Source: an uncultured Pelagibacteraceae bacterium (lineage in GTDB: Bacteria > Pseudomonadota > Alphaproteobacteria > Pelagibacterales > Pelagibacteraceae). From it: a DNA stretch of 64,000 bases. The position numbers and the translations under genes are program-made. Numbering within the stretch: position 1 is the first letter of the stretch; the number at the start of each line of letters is the position of its first letter. Shown here piece after piece: positions 30,160-39,436 of this stretch. The stretch covers positions 1 through 64,000 of the forward strand of contig CACONR010000001.1 of NCBI GenBank assembly GCA_902628565.1, given 5' to 3'. Below the pieces are notes generated by a model that was not told the DNA's origin, ran no database searches, and saw only the letters and a list, made by a program, of their open reading frames with translations.

Positions 30160-32373
30160 ATGCCAGACTTTGATATAGATTTTTGTGAGGAAAAAAGAGA
30201 TCTAGTTTTTGAATATTTAACTGAAAAGTATAAGGATAGTGTCGCTCATATAATTACTTTTGGAAAATTAAAAGCCAGAATGGTTATTAGAGATGTTGGG
30301 AGAGTATTAGGGTTATCCTATGGTTTTGTTGATACTATATCCAAAATGATACCTTTTGATCCTTCAAGACCGCAAAATTTAACAGAATGTATTGCTGGGG
30401 AGCCAAGACTTCAAAAATTAATTAAAGATGATCCAAGAGTTAAAAAACTTACAGAACTCTCTTTAAAACTAGAGGGATTGAATAGAAATGTTGCAACTCA
30501 TGCAGCGGGTGTTGTAATAGCTGATAGAAAATTACAGGAAGTTGTTCCTTTATATAAAGATGCATCGACAGATCTATTACTTCCCTCAACTCAATTCGAT
30601 ATGTATTCAGCTGAGGATGCTGGATTGATTAAATTTGATTTTTTAGGATTAAAAACATTAACAGTAATTAATAACACTCAAAAATTAATAAATAAAAAAG
30701 AAAAAGATTTTAATATTGAAAATATTAATTACGAAGATAAAAAAGTTTTTGAAATGTTATCTTCGGGTAATACAGTTGGCTTATTTCAAATTGAAAGTTC
30801 TGGAATGAGAGAAGCGTTAACTCATATGAAGCCTAATCATATTGAAGATATTATTGCATTAGTTGCTTTATATAGACCAGGTCCTATGAGTAATATACCG
30901 ACTTATAATGATTGTAAGCATGGCAAACAAGAACCAGATTATTTACACCCTTTATTAGAAGATATTTTAAAACCAACCTACGGCGTAATCATATATCAAG
31001 AACAAGTAATGCAAATTGCACAAAAATTGTCAGGTTTTACTGCTGGTCAAGCGGATATTTTAAGAAGAGCAATGGGAAAGAAAAAAAGATCTGAGCTTGA
31101 AAAACAAAAACAAAATTTTATTACAGGGGCTGTTAGAAATGGAATTAGCAGAGATGTGGCAGCTGGAATTTTTTTGAAAATAGAACCATTTGCAGAATAT
31201 GGATTTAATAAAAGTCATGCTGCTGCATATGCTATTATATCTTATCAAACAGCATATTTGAAAACTTATTATCCAAAAGAATTTATTGCTGCCTCGATGA
31301 CTATGGATATATCTAATCAAAATAAACTTAGTGAATTTTATGAAGAGCTTAAAAGATTGAATATTGAAATTGTTAGACCAGATATAAACCAATGTTTCGC
31401 AGATTTTAGAACCGAAAATGGTAAATTCTACTATGCTTTAGGTGCTATTAAAGCTGTAGGATTTGAAGCTGTTTCTAATATAGTTCAAGAGAGAATGAGT
31501 AAAGGACCATTTAAATCAATTAAAGATTTCTTAAATCGTTTAAATCCAAAAGATATTAACAAATTACAACTAGAGGGACTTGTTAAAGCAGGCGCTTTCG
31601 ATAATTTAAATACTAATCGACAATCTTTGTTTAATTCTATTCCTAATTTTATTACAAAATCAAAAAATATTTTTGAAAATAAATCTGCTAATCAAATTGA
31701 TTTATTTGGTGAAAATGCTGATGAAGAAGATGATATTACTACTAATATTGATGATTGGAAGTTTGAGGAAAGATTATCTAAAGAGTTTGAAGCAGTTGGT
31801 TTTTTTATTTCAGATCATCCATTAAATCAGTTTAAAGATATTTTTGATGATTATAATATTTACGATTATCAAAAATTTAAGAGCCAAGATGATCTAAAGG
31901 AATCAAATGTAGCTGCAACATTACTCAAAATGCAAGAGAGAAAAACTGCAAAAGGCAACCCTTATGCAGTCTTAAAGCTCACTGATTTATCTAGTGTTTT
32001 TGAGTTGTTTGTTTTTTCAGACACATTGGAATTAAATCGAGAAATTTTAAAAGAAGGAAATTCTTTTATTTTGACTTTGTTTAAATCTTCATCAGACTCA
32101 GAAAATAGATTTAAAAGATTTAATGTTCAAAAAATTGTATCTTTAAAAGATTTGTTAAACAGACCAATACAAGAGGTAACATTTAATTTAAAATCCACAA
32201 AAGAACTAGATGAGATATCAAAATATTTGCCTAAACAAGGAAATACATTGATAAAGATTAATATTAGTGACAATAAAAATGATTTAAAGTTTCACTTAAA
32301 AAAAAAGAGAAATATTGACAGAAAAACAATAAATATTTTAAGAAATAAGGAAATTTCAGCATTAATTGGATAA
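30160..32373 (+). CDS. dnaE: DNA polymerase III alpha subunit, C-terminal fragment (catalytic palm, fingers, beta-binding)
   Basis: The remaining 737 residues of DnaE, starting with the ATG immediately after the stop at 30157-30159. It begins with the metal-binding MPDFDIDFCEEKRD motif that carries two catalytic Asp, then shows LSYGFVDTISKMIP, the third catalytic Asp in LIKFDFLGLKTL (about 165-176), LYRPGPM (about 242-248), YGVIIYQEQVMQIA and the EYGFNKSHAAAYA finger segment. A C-terminal OB-fold region follows near 575-670. Together the two fragments give about 1138 residues, the normal length. Without read-through, re-initiation at the adjacent ATG would be needed to make this part. Confidence 0.92.
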   Translation: MPDFDIDFCEEKRDLVFEYLTEKYKDSVAHIITFGKLKARMVIRDVGRVLGLSYGFVDTISKMIPFDPSRPQNLTECIAGEPRLQKLIKDDPRVKKLTELSLKLEGLNRNVATHAAGVVIADRKLQEVVPLYKDASTDLLLPSTQFDMYSAEDAGLIKFDFLGLKTLTVINNTQKLINKKEKDFNIENINYEDKKVFEMLSSGNTVGLFQIESSGMREALTHMKPNHIEDIIALVALYRPGPMSNIPTYNDCKHGKQEPDYLHPLLEDILKPTYGVIIYQEQVMQIAQKLSGFTAGQADILRRAMGKKKRSELEKQKQNFITGAVRNGISRDVAAGIFLKIEPFAEYGFNKSHAAAYAIISYQTAYLKTYYPKEFIAASMTMDISNQNKLSEFYEELKRLNIEIVRPDINQCFADFRTENGKFYYALGAIKAVGFEAVSNIVQERMSKGPFKSIKDFLNRLNPKDINKLQLEGLVKAGAFDNLNTNRQSLFNSIPNFITKSKNIFENKSANQIDLFGENADEEDDITTNIDDWKFEERLSKEFEAVGFFISDHPLNQFKDIFDDYNIYDYQKFKSQDDLKESNVAATLLKMQERKTAKGNPYAVLKLTDLSSVFELFVFSDTLELNREILKEGNSFILTLFKSSSDSENRFKRFNVQKIVSLKDLLNRPIQEVTFNLKSTKELDEISKYLPKQGNTLIKINISDNKNDLKFHLKKKRNIDRKTINILRNKEISALIG

Positions 32374-32432
32374 TTAAGACTTGTCTAATTCAAAATTTCT
32401 TTGTAAATAATCTTCAATTTTAAATTAACTCG

Positions 32433-32504
32433 CACACAGTTTGTTGGTTTTAAACCTCCGGTCCTTAATTGGAAATAACTGTGGTGGCTCAACCGGGAAA
32501 AAAT
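32433..32504 (+). ncRNA. Candidate structured (pseudoknot) leader of rpsB
   Basis: Upstream of the likely rpsB start I see a long stem between CACACAGTT (32433-32441) and AACTGTGGTG (32477-32486) with one bulged G, an inner GGTT-TTA-AACC hairpin (32446-32456), and a loop CCGGT (32458-32462) that can pair with ACCGG (32492-32496) just 3' of the stem. The last pairing would form a pseudoknot 8 bases before the ATG at 32505, over the ribosome-binding region. This G+C-richer patch stands out from its surroundings. Autoregulatory leaders of S2 mRNA are known in other bacteria, so feedback by S2 is a reasonable inference. 32374-32432 shows no clear feature. Confidence 0.55.
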
Positions 32505-33320
32505 ATGAAGATACCAAATGTTACTATTCAACAACTATTAGAGGCAGGAGTTCATCTTGGTCACAAGACTTTAAGATGGAATCCAAAAATGAAGAAATAT
32601 ATATTTGGAAAAAGAGATAGTATTCACATTATCGACCTTACCCAAACTTTAGAATTAACTAAAATCGCTTTAGAAAAAGTTTACGAAACTATTTCAAACA
32701 ATGGAAAAATCTTGTTTGTATCAACTAAAAAACAAGCTTCTGAGGCAATTGCAGAAGTAGCGAAAGAAACAGACCAATATTTCGTAAATTATAGATGGTT
32801 AGGTGGTATGCTCACAAATTGGGGTACCATTTCAAATTCTATTAAAAAACTTAAAAAATTAGAGATAGATTTAGTCGCTGAGAATAGAGGATTTACAAAA
32901 AAAGAGCTTTTAAAAATGAGTGTAAAAAAAGATAAATTGCAAAGATCACTTGGAGGAATTGCTGAGATGAAAAAAGTTCCTGATTTAGTATTTATTATAG
33001 ATACAAATTACGAGTCACTTGCAATTCAAGAGTCAGTAAAATTAGGAATTCCAATAATTGCAATATTAGATAGCAACTCAAATCCTGATGGAATTGATTT
33101 TCCAATACCCGGCAATGATGACGCTAGAAGATCAATAGATCTATATTGTAATCTTATTAAAGAAACAATCATAGGTGCTAAAAAAGCTGCACCAGCGATT
33201 GAAACAAAAAAAGATACTGAAAAAAAAGAAAAAGTTGAAAAATCTAAAACAGTTGCTGAAACAGATCGAGAAAAACTGGAAAAAAAATTCTCTAAAAAAA
33301 AGCCTGAAAAACTAAATTAA
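32505..33320 (+). CDS. rpsB: Small ribosomal subunit protein S2 (uS2)
   Basis: Ribosomal protein S2 of the 30S subunit. The protein begins [29 protein letters not shown], matching the normal S2 N-terminus, so I choose the ATG at 32505 over an upstream in-frame TTG at 32469, whose twelve extra codons overlap the structured leader. The 271-residue product has [25 protein letters not shown] and [14 protein letters not shown] motifs and a Lys/Glu-rich C-terminal extension of about 45 residues. It is followed directly by tsf. Confidence 0.95.
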   Translation: MKIPNVTIQQLLEAGVHLGHKTLRWNPKMKKYIFGKRDSIHIIDLTQTLELTKIALEKVYETISNNGKILFVSTKKQASEAIAEVAKETDQYFVNYRWLGGMLTNWGTISNSIKKLKKLEIDLVAENRGFTKKELLKMSVKKDKLQRSLGGIAEMKKVPDLVFIIDTNYESLAIQESVKLGIPIIAILDSNSNPDGIDFPIPGNDDARRSIDLYCNLIKETIIGAKKAAPAIETKKDTEKKEKVEKSKTVAETDREKLEKKFSKKKPEKLN

Positions 33321-34172
33321 ATGAGTGATATAGATAAAGTAAAAAAACTTAGAGAGGCAACAGGCGCAGGATTTAAAGATTGTAATTTAGCAATTAAAGA
33401 ATCTGGAGGTGATTTAGATAAAGCTGTTGAAATTCTAAGAGTAAAAGGAATTTCAAAAGCTTCTAAAAAAATGTCAAGAGATGCAAAAGAGGGAGTTGTT
33501 GCGGTTAGTGGAGATCAAAATAAGACATCAATTATTGAAGTAAATTGTGAAACAGATTTTGTTGCTAAAAATGATGATTTTATAAATTTTGTTAAAGAAT
33601 TAAGCGAACTAAACAATCAAAATAACTCAGATGTTGAAAAATTAAAAAAATCTAAAATGAGAAATGATATTAATGTTGAGGAAAATTTAGTTGCTTTAAT
33701 TGCTAAGATCGGAGAAAAAATTACAATTGGCAAAACAAAAACAATTTCAAACTCTTCTTCAGTAAATTATCAATATTTACATACTATAGTGAAAGATAAT
33801 TTAGCTAAATTAGCTGTGATTGTTTCATTAGAAACTAAAGATAATTCTGAGACTGTAAAAACATTTGGTAAACAGTTATCAATGCACATAGCAGCATCAA
33901 ACCCTTTAGCTTTAGAATCTAAATTAATTGATAAAGCCATCATAGACAAAGAACAGGAATTAGTTACTGAAGAACTTAAAAATTCAGGAAAACCAGAGGA
34001 GATTGCGAAAAAAATTAGTTTAGGTAAGATGAATAAATTTAAAGAGGAAAATGCTCTTTTAACACAAGCTTGGGTTATGGAACCTAAGAAAAAAGTTCAA
34101 GATGTTTTAAAAGAACTTGCTATTAATGATTTAAAGATCAAGGAGTTTAGCAGAATTAAAATAGGGGAATAA
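33321..34172 (+). CDS. tsf: Elongation factor Ts
   Basis: EF-Ts is the nucleotide exchange factor of EF-Tu. The 283-residue protein starts with the UBA-like domain [33 protein letters not shown] (about 7-39), then has the exchange core [14 protein letters not shown] (about 74-87). It abuts rpsB upstream and frr downstream with no spacer. In most relatives pyrH (UMP kinase) stands between tsf and frr; it is not here. Confidence 0.97.
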   Translation: MSDIDKVKKLREATGAGFKDCNLAIKESGGDLDKAVEILRVKGISKASKKMSRDAKEGVVAVSGDQNKTSIIEVNCETDFVAKNDDFINFVKELSELNNQNNSDVEKLKKSKMRNDINVEENLVALIAKIGEKITIGKTKTISNSSSVNYQYLHTIVKDNLAKLAVIVSLETKDNSETVKTFGKQLSMHIAASNPLALESKLIDKAIIDKEQELVTEELKNSGKPEEIAKKISLGKMNKFKEENALLTQAWVMEPKKKVQDVLKELAINDLKIKEFSRIKIGE

Positions 34173-34724
34173 ATGTTTGATGAAAAATCACATAACCTCA
34201 AAATGGATAAATCTATCGAAGCTTTTACTAAAGAATTGTCATCACTAAGAACTGGTCGAGCAAACGCAGCAATGTTAGATATTGTAAGAGTAGATGTTTA
34301 TGGTCAACAAATGCCAATTAATCAAATTGGTAGTATAACAACACCAGAACCGAGAATGATAAATGTTCAAGTTTGGGATCAAAACAATGTTCCTTTAGTT
34401 GATGCAGCTATAAAAAAATCTGAATTAGGACTAAATCCACAAATTGACGGTCAATTAATTCGATTGCCAGTGCCTGAACTTAATGAGGAGAGAAGAAACG
34501 AGTTAAAAAAATTGATTAAATCAATTGGAGAAAAGTGCAAAGTATCAATTAGAAATATACGTAGAGATGCAAATGATGAATTAAAGAAACTTTTAAAATC
34601 AAAAGAGATTGGTGAAGATGAGGAAAAAACTTTTGAAAAAAATGTTCAAAATATTACTGACAAACACATAAAAATAGTTGACGAAAAAGTTTCTGCTAAA
34701 GAAAAAGAAATAATGACGATATGA
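34173..34724 (+). CDS. frr: Ribosome recycling factor
   Basis: RRF splits post-termination ribosomes together with EF-G. The 183-residue protein shows the three-helix bundle and the SSLRTGRANAAMLD motif (about 23-36) and PVPELNEERRNELKKLIK (about 99-116). It starts at the ATG directly after the tsf stop and overlaps uppS by 4 bases. Normal length. Confidence 0.97.
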   Translation: MFDEKSHNLKMDKSIEAFTKELSSLRTGRANAAMLDIVRVDVYGQQMPINQIGSITTPEPRMINVQVWDQNNVPLVDAAIKKSELGLNPQIDGQLIRLPVPELNEERRNELKKLIKSIGEKCKVSIRNIRRDANDELKKLLKSKEIGEDEEKTFEKNVQNITDKHIKIVDEKVSAKEKEIMTI

Positions 34725-35395
34725 ACCCTTTAAAACATGTGGCCATTATCATGGATGGTAATGGAAGATGGGGCATAAAATATAAAAATTCTCGTAACGC
34801 TGGTCATAAAGCTGGTTTAAATACTGTTGAAAAGATAATTAAAGAAACAATAAGAAATAAGATAAGCTATTTAACTTTATTTGCATTTTCCACCGAAAAT
34901 TGGAAAAGACCAAAAAAAGAAATAAACTATTTGTTTAATCTATTGGAAAATTTTTTATCTAATAGAATTTCAGATTTACATAAACAAAATATTAAACTTA
35001 AAATTTTAGGATCAAAAAAATTTTCACCTAAATTAAACAAACTTTTGATTAATTCTGAGAAAAAAACCTCAAAAAACACAAAACTACAAATTAACTTAGC
35101 TTTAAATTATGGGTCCAAATCAGAATTAATTGATGCTTTTAAAAAGATTAAGAAAAGCAAAAGTATTATTAATGAAAAAAATTTGAGTAAAAATCTTCAA
35201 ACTAAAAATATACCTGATCCAGACATTCTAATTAGAACAGGTAATACAAAAAGATTGAGCAATTTTTTATTATGGCAGTTGGCTTATTCTGAAATATTTT
35301 TTGAGAGAAAGTTATGGCCTGCTTTCAATGAAAATGACTATAATAAAATAATTAAAGATTACAAAAATATAAAAAGAAATTTTGGAAAAATATGA
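34721..35395 (+). CDS. uppS: Undecaprenyl diphosphate synthase
   Basis: Cis-prenyltransferase that makes the C55 lipid carrier for peptidoglycan and LPS. The 224-residue protein has the signature VAIIMDGNGRWG near residues 7-18 with the catalytic Asp, GHKAGLNTVEKII, FAFSTENWKRP (about 54-64) and the C-terminal PDPDILIRTGNTKRLSNFLLWQLAYSEIFF (about 166-195). It overlaps frr and cdsA by 4 bases each. Confidence 0.97.
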   Translation: MNPLKHVAIIMDGNGRWGIKYKNSRNAGHKAGLNTVEKIIKETIRNKISYLTLFAFSTENWKRPKKEINYLFNLLENFLSNRISDLHKQNIKLKILGSKKFSPKLNKLLINSEKKTSKNTKLQINLALNYGSKSELIDAFKKIKKSKSIINEKNLSKNLQTKNIPDPDILIRTGNTKRLSNFLLWQLAYSEIFFERKLWPAFNENDYNKIIKDYKNIKRNFGKI

Positions 35396-36027
35396 TTAAT
35401 AAAGAATTACAAAAAAGGATTTTAAGTTCATTCATCTTAATTCCATTATCATTTTTTTTCATAATTCAAGGACATATACTTTTCATATTTTTTTTAAGTA
35501 TTGTTTTTTTAGTTTCAAGTTATGAGTGGATTATAATGAGCAAAAAGAGCCTCTTGTTGAAAATTTTGGGAATAATTTTTTTATTTTTTTCATTTTATAC
35601 AGCATTCTATTTTAGAGAAAATGAAAATTATAAAGTTTTTTTATTCATTATAACAATCTGTATTTTTACTGATATTGGCGGTTATTCATTTGGAAAAATG
35701 TTTAAAGGACCTAAATTAACTAAGATTAGTCCAAAAAAAACATATGCAGGAGTCTTTGGTAGTTTTCTTTTGCCTTTAATAGTGGGTTTAGTCGTTTATG
35801 AGTATGAATATACTGATCAAATTTCTGATAAAGGATTATATTTTTTAATAATAATTTTATTTATCTCTTTTATAAGTCAAATAGGAGATTTGATAATTTC
35901 TTATTTCAAAAGAAATGCAAAACTAAAAGATACAGGAAAAATTTTACCAGGCCATGGAGGTTTACTCGATAGAATTGATGGTATAATTTTTGTGTTTCCA
36001 TTTTGTTATCTGATTACAATTTTATGA
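35392..36027 (+). CDS. cdsA: Phosphatidate cytidylyltransferase
   Basis: Makes CDP-diacylglycerol for phospholipid synthesis in the inner membrane. The 211-residue protein has about six transmembrane helices, the DIGGYSFGKMFKGPKLTKISPKKTYAG segment (about 94-120) and the CdsA signature QIGDLIISYFKRNAKLKDTGKILPGHGGLLDRIDG (about 163-197). Somewhat shorter than E. coli CdsA (285), with fewer N-terminal helices. The 3' end overlaps dxr by 4 bases. Confidence 0.95.
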   Translation: MINKELQKRILSSFILIPLSFFFIIQGHILFIFFLSIVFLVSSYEWIIMSKKSLLLKILGIIFLFFSFYTAFYFRENENYKVFLFIITICIFTDIGGYSFGKMFKGPKLTKISPKKTYAGVFGSFLLPLIVGLVVYEYEYTDQISDKGLYFLIIILFISFISQIGDLIISYFKRNAKLKDTGKILPGHGGLLDRIDGIIFVFPFCYLITIL

Positions 36028-37187
36028 AAAAAAAAATTGCTATTCTCGGTTCTACAGGCTCGATTGGGAAAACTTTAATTAATATAATCAAACAAGATAT
36101 TAAAAATTTTGAAGTAGTTTTATTATCTGCACATGAAAATTATAGAGAACTATTCAAGCAAGCTAAATTTTTTAAAGTTAAAAATTTAATTATCACAAAT
36201 AAGAAAAGCTATAATAAATTAAAAAAAAATAAATTTTCTAAAAACATGAATATTTATAATGATTTTAATAATTTTAAAAAAATTTTTAAAAATAAGATTG
36301 ATTACACGATGAGTTCTATTTCAGGGATACAAGGGCTTAAACCTACAATTGAAATCATCAAATATACAAAAAAAATAGCAATTGCTAATAAAGAGGCAAT
36401 TATATGCGGATGGGATTTAATTGAAAAAAGGTTAGATAAACATAAAACTGATTTTATACCTGTGGACTCAGAACATTTTTCAATTTGGTATGCATTACAG
36501 GGTATTGAAAAAAATCTTATAGAAAAAATATATTTAACAGCATCTGGTGGACCATTTCTAGAGAAGCCTTTAAAAAAATTAAAAAAAGTTAATATAAAGC
36601 AAGTTACAAATCATCCCAATTGGAAAATGGGAAAAAAGATATCAACGGACTCTGCAACTATGATTAATAAAGTTTTTGAAGTTATAGAGGCAAAGAAAAT
36701 ATTTAAAATTTCATATGATAAATTAGAGATTATAATTCATCCAAAATCATATGTACATGCCATAATTAAATTTAAAAATGGTTTGACTAAAATTATTGTC
36801 CACGACACTAATATGAGAATTCCGATTTTAAATTCTTTATATTCACCAAAAAAAATCATTAATTCAAAAAAATTAGATTTTAAAACTCTTAATGATTTAG
36901 ATTTTAGAGATGTAAATCCAAAAAAATTTCCACTAGTCAAAGTCCTTAAAATGTTACCTAATAATACATCTTTATTTGAAACTATTTTGGTATCTATTAA
37001 TGATAAATTTGTAGAACTATTTTTAAGGAACGAGATAAAATTTACTGATATTTCTCAAAAAATGAATAAAATGCTAAATCTATATAGCTTTAAAAAATAT
37101 AAAAAAATTAAACCAAAAAATATTGAAGAAATTATTGAAATGAATACAAAGATAAAAAATAATATTGGATACTTATTAAAAAAATAA
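36024..37187 (+). CDS. dxr: 1-deoxy-D-xylulose 5-phosphate reductoisomerase
   Basis: Second enzyme of the MEP isoprenoid pathway. The ATG at 36024 gives MKKKIAILGSTGSIGKTLINII, with the NADPH-binding GSTGSIG motif at the expected place; the frame extends upstream to a TTG at 36003, but the ATG overlaps the cdsA stop in the usual ATGA manner and is preferred. The 387-residue protein has IANKEAIICGW (about 120-130), PVDSEHFSIW (metal ligands, about 143-152) and the TASGGPF loop (about 172-178). In relatives rseP follows dxr; here bamA follows after 2 bases. Confidence 0.95.
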   Translation: MKKKIAILGSTGSIGKTLINIIKQDIKNFEVVLLSAHENYRELFKQAKFFKVKNLIITNKKSYNKLKKNKFSKNMNIYNDFNNFKKIFKNKIDYTMSSISGIQGLKPTIEIIKYTKKIAIANKEAIICGWDLIEKRLDKHKTDFIPVDSEHFSIWYALQGIEKNLIEKIYLTASGGPFLEKPLKKLKKVNIKQVTNHPNWKMGKKISTDSATMINKVFEVIEAKKIFKISYDKLEIIIHPKSYVHAIIKFKNGLTKIIVHDTNMRIPILNSLYSPKKIINSKKLDFKTLNDLDFRDVNPKKFPLVKVLKMLPNNTSLFETILVSINDKFVELFLRNEIKFTDISQKMNKMLNLYSFKKYKKIKPKNIEEIIEMNTKIKNNIGYLLKK

Positions 37188-37189
37188 AA

Positions 37190-39436
37190 ATGTTTAAATT
37201 ATTTTATAAAATAAATTTATTTTTTTTTATCTTTTTATTTTTATTAATCGCTGGATCTAAAGCAGAAATAATCGAAAAAATAGATGTAAGTGGAAACCAA
37301 CGTATTTCAATAGAAACTATAAAAATGTTTTCAGGAGTATCTGTAAATGACAATGTTTCAGAGAAAGATTTAAATGAAATTCTCAAAAAGCTGTATAATA
37401 CAAATTTTTTTGATTTAGTATCAGTCAAAATTGATAACAAAAAACTTTTTATAAAAGTCAAAGAAAATCCAATTATACAAAATATAATTTTTGAAGGTAT
37501 TAAATCATCTACAATATTAGAAGAATTAAAAAATAATATTTCTTTAAAATCTAGATCATCTTTCAATAATATCTTATTAGAAAAAGATAAAAAAAAAATT
37601 AAACTTTTTTTAAATGAAACAGGTTATTATTTTTCTAAAATAGATATATTTATCGAAGAACTAGAAGATAACAAAATCAACCTTACTTACAATATATCCC
37701 TCGGTGAAAAAGCAAAAATTCGTAAAATTTCTTTCATCGGTGACAAAATTTTTAAAGATAAAAAATTAAAAGGTGTAATTTTAAGTGAAGAATATAAACC
37801 ATGGAAATTTTTATCTGGTAAAAAATATCTAAATGAGTCAATGATAAAATATGACGAAAGATTACTTAAAAATTATTATTTAAATAAAGGATATTATAAT
37901 GTTGTCATTAATTCATCATTTGCAAAAATGACTGATAATGAGTCTTTTGAATTAATCTTCAATATAGACGCAAATTCAAAATTATTTTTTGGTAATCTTC
38001 AAATTGATCTACCTAATGATTTTTCTAAATCAAATTATGAGGAAGTTGAAAAATTTTTTAAAAAATTAGAGAATGAGCCATATTCTATTAATCGAATTGA
38101 AGATATAGTTGAAAAAATTGAAAAAATTACAATTAATGAACAGTATGAATCTATTAAAGCTAATGTAAATGAAAAAATAGTTTCCAATAAAATAAATATA
38201 AATTTTAAAATTGAAGAAACAGAAAAATTTTTTGTTGAAAGAGTAAATATTCTTGGAAACAATATTACGTTGGAATCAGTTATTAGAAATCAAATTGAGA
38301 TAGATGAGGGAGACCCTTTTAATCAAATATTATATGCGAAATCTTTAAATAATATTAAAGCTCTTAATTATTTTGAGAGTGTTAATGGTGAAATTTTAGA
38401 CGGAAAAGAATTTAACACTAAAATAATAAATATAAATATAACTGAAAAAGCTACAGGTGAAATTTTTGCGGGTGTCGGAACAGGTACAGATGGTTCTAAT
38501 TTTTCTTTCGGAATAAAAGAAAATAATTATTTGGGTAGAGGTGTAAAAGTTGATACTAATTTAAATGTTTCTGACGAAAGAATTAAGGGAAAATTCATCG
38601 TCTCTAACCCAAATTATAAAAATTCAGATAAAAATCTTGATTTAGCAATTGAAGCTACCTCTATTGATAGAGTGGCAACATCTGGTTATAAATCCAATGT
38701 TACTGGTTTTACAATTGGTACAGAATTCGAGTATTTAGATGATTTAAGATTTGGACTTTCAACTAAAAATAATTTTGAAAAAATTTCTGTGGATGCAAGT
38801 GGATCTGCTAAACAAAAAAAACAAGATGGAAATTACTTTGATAGCTTTATTGGATTAGATTTTATTTACGATAAAAGAAATCAAAGATATCAAACATCGA
38901 GTGGTTTTTTGAGTAATTATAGAGTGAATCTACCGATTTTAAGTGATACTAACACATTAACAAATATATATAATTACAAAATCTTTAAGGAGTTATATGA
39001 AAATAATATTTCTACTTTCTCACTTTCATTTAAAGGAGCAAGCTCACTGAGCGGGGATGATATAAAACTTTCTGAAAGATTGTATATTCCTGGAAGAAAA
39101 TTAAGAGGTTTTGAGTCTGGTAAAATTGGACCTAAAGATGGAAGTGATTACATCGGAGGAAATTATGTATCGGTTATAAATGCAACGACAACTATTCCAA
39201 AGATATTAGAAAATGTTCAAAATGTTGATATGGTTTTATTTGCGGATGCAGCAAATATTTGGGGCGTAGACTATGATAGTTCATTGGATAATGATGGTAT
39301 CAGAAGTTCTGTAGGATTGGGATTAGATTGGTTAACACCAGTCGGACCTTTAACTTTTTCATTGGCAACTCCAATTACGAAAGAACCAACTGATATTGAG
39401 GAAACATTTCGATTTAATATAGGTACCAGTTTTTAA
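37190..39436 (+). CDS. bamA: Outer membrane protein assembly factor BamA
   Basis: Omp85 protein that inserts beta-barrel proteins into the outer membrane. The 748-residue protein has a signal peptide (about 1-25), POTRA repeats over about 26-420 (first: EIIEKIDVSGNQRISIETI), and a C-terminal barrel with the GRGVKVDTNLNVS and RKLRGFESGKIGPKDGSDYIGGN (lid/VRGF-like) segments, ending in FNIGTSF with the terminal Phe barrel signal. It overlaps skp by 1 base and fits the lipid A and envelope cluster. Confidence 0.95.
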   Translation: MFKLFYKINLFFFIFLFLLIAGSKAEIIEKIDVSGNQRISIETIKMFSGVSVNDNVSEKDLNEILKKLYNTNFFDLVSVKIDNKKLFIKVKENPIIQNIIFEGIKSSTILEELKNNISLKSRSSFNNILLEKDKKKIKLFLNETGYYFSKIDIFIEELEDNKINLTYNISLGEKAKIRKISFIGDKIFKDKKLKGVILSEEYKPWKFLSGKKYLNESMIKYDERLLKNYYLNKGYYNVVINSSFAKMTDNESFELIFNIDANSKLFFGNLQIDLPNDFSKSNYEEVEKFFKKLENEPYSINRIEDIVEKIEKITINEQYESIKANVNEKIVSNKININFKIEETEKFFVERVNILGNNITLESVIRNQIEIDEGDPFNQILYAKSLNNIKALNYFESVNGEILDGKEFNTKIININITEKATGEIFAGVGTGTDGSNFSFGIKENNYLGRGVKVDTNLNVSDERIKGKFIVSNPNYKNSDKNLDLAIEATSIDRVATSGYKSNVTGFTIGTEFEYLDDLRFGLSTKNNFEKISVDASGSAKQKKQDGNYFDSFIGLDFIYDKRNQRYQTSSGFLSNYRVNLPILSDTNTLTNIYNYKIFKELYENNISTFSLSFKGASSLSGDDIKLSERLYIPGRKLRGFESGKIGPKDGSDYIGGNYVSVINATTTIPKILENVQNVDMVLFADAANIWGVDYDSSLDNDGIRSSVGLGLDWLTPVGPLTFSLATPITKEPTDIEETFRFNIGTSF

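Noticed and set aside
28957-32373. Split DnaE with inteins
   Set aside because: The flanks of the break carry no intein start Cys/Ser, no internal block motifs and no extra residues. The two frames abut exactly, so a nonsense change fits better.
32469-32504. TTG start giving rpsB twelve extra N-terminal residues
   Set aside because: The S2 family starts at [15 protein letters not shown]; the extra codons lie in the structured leader.
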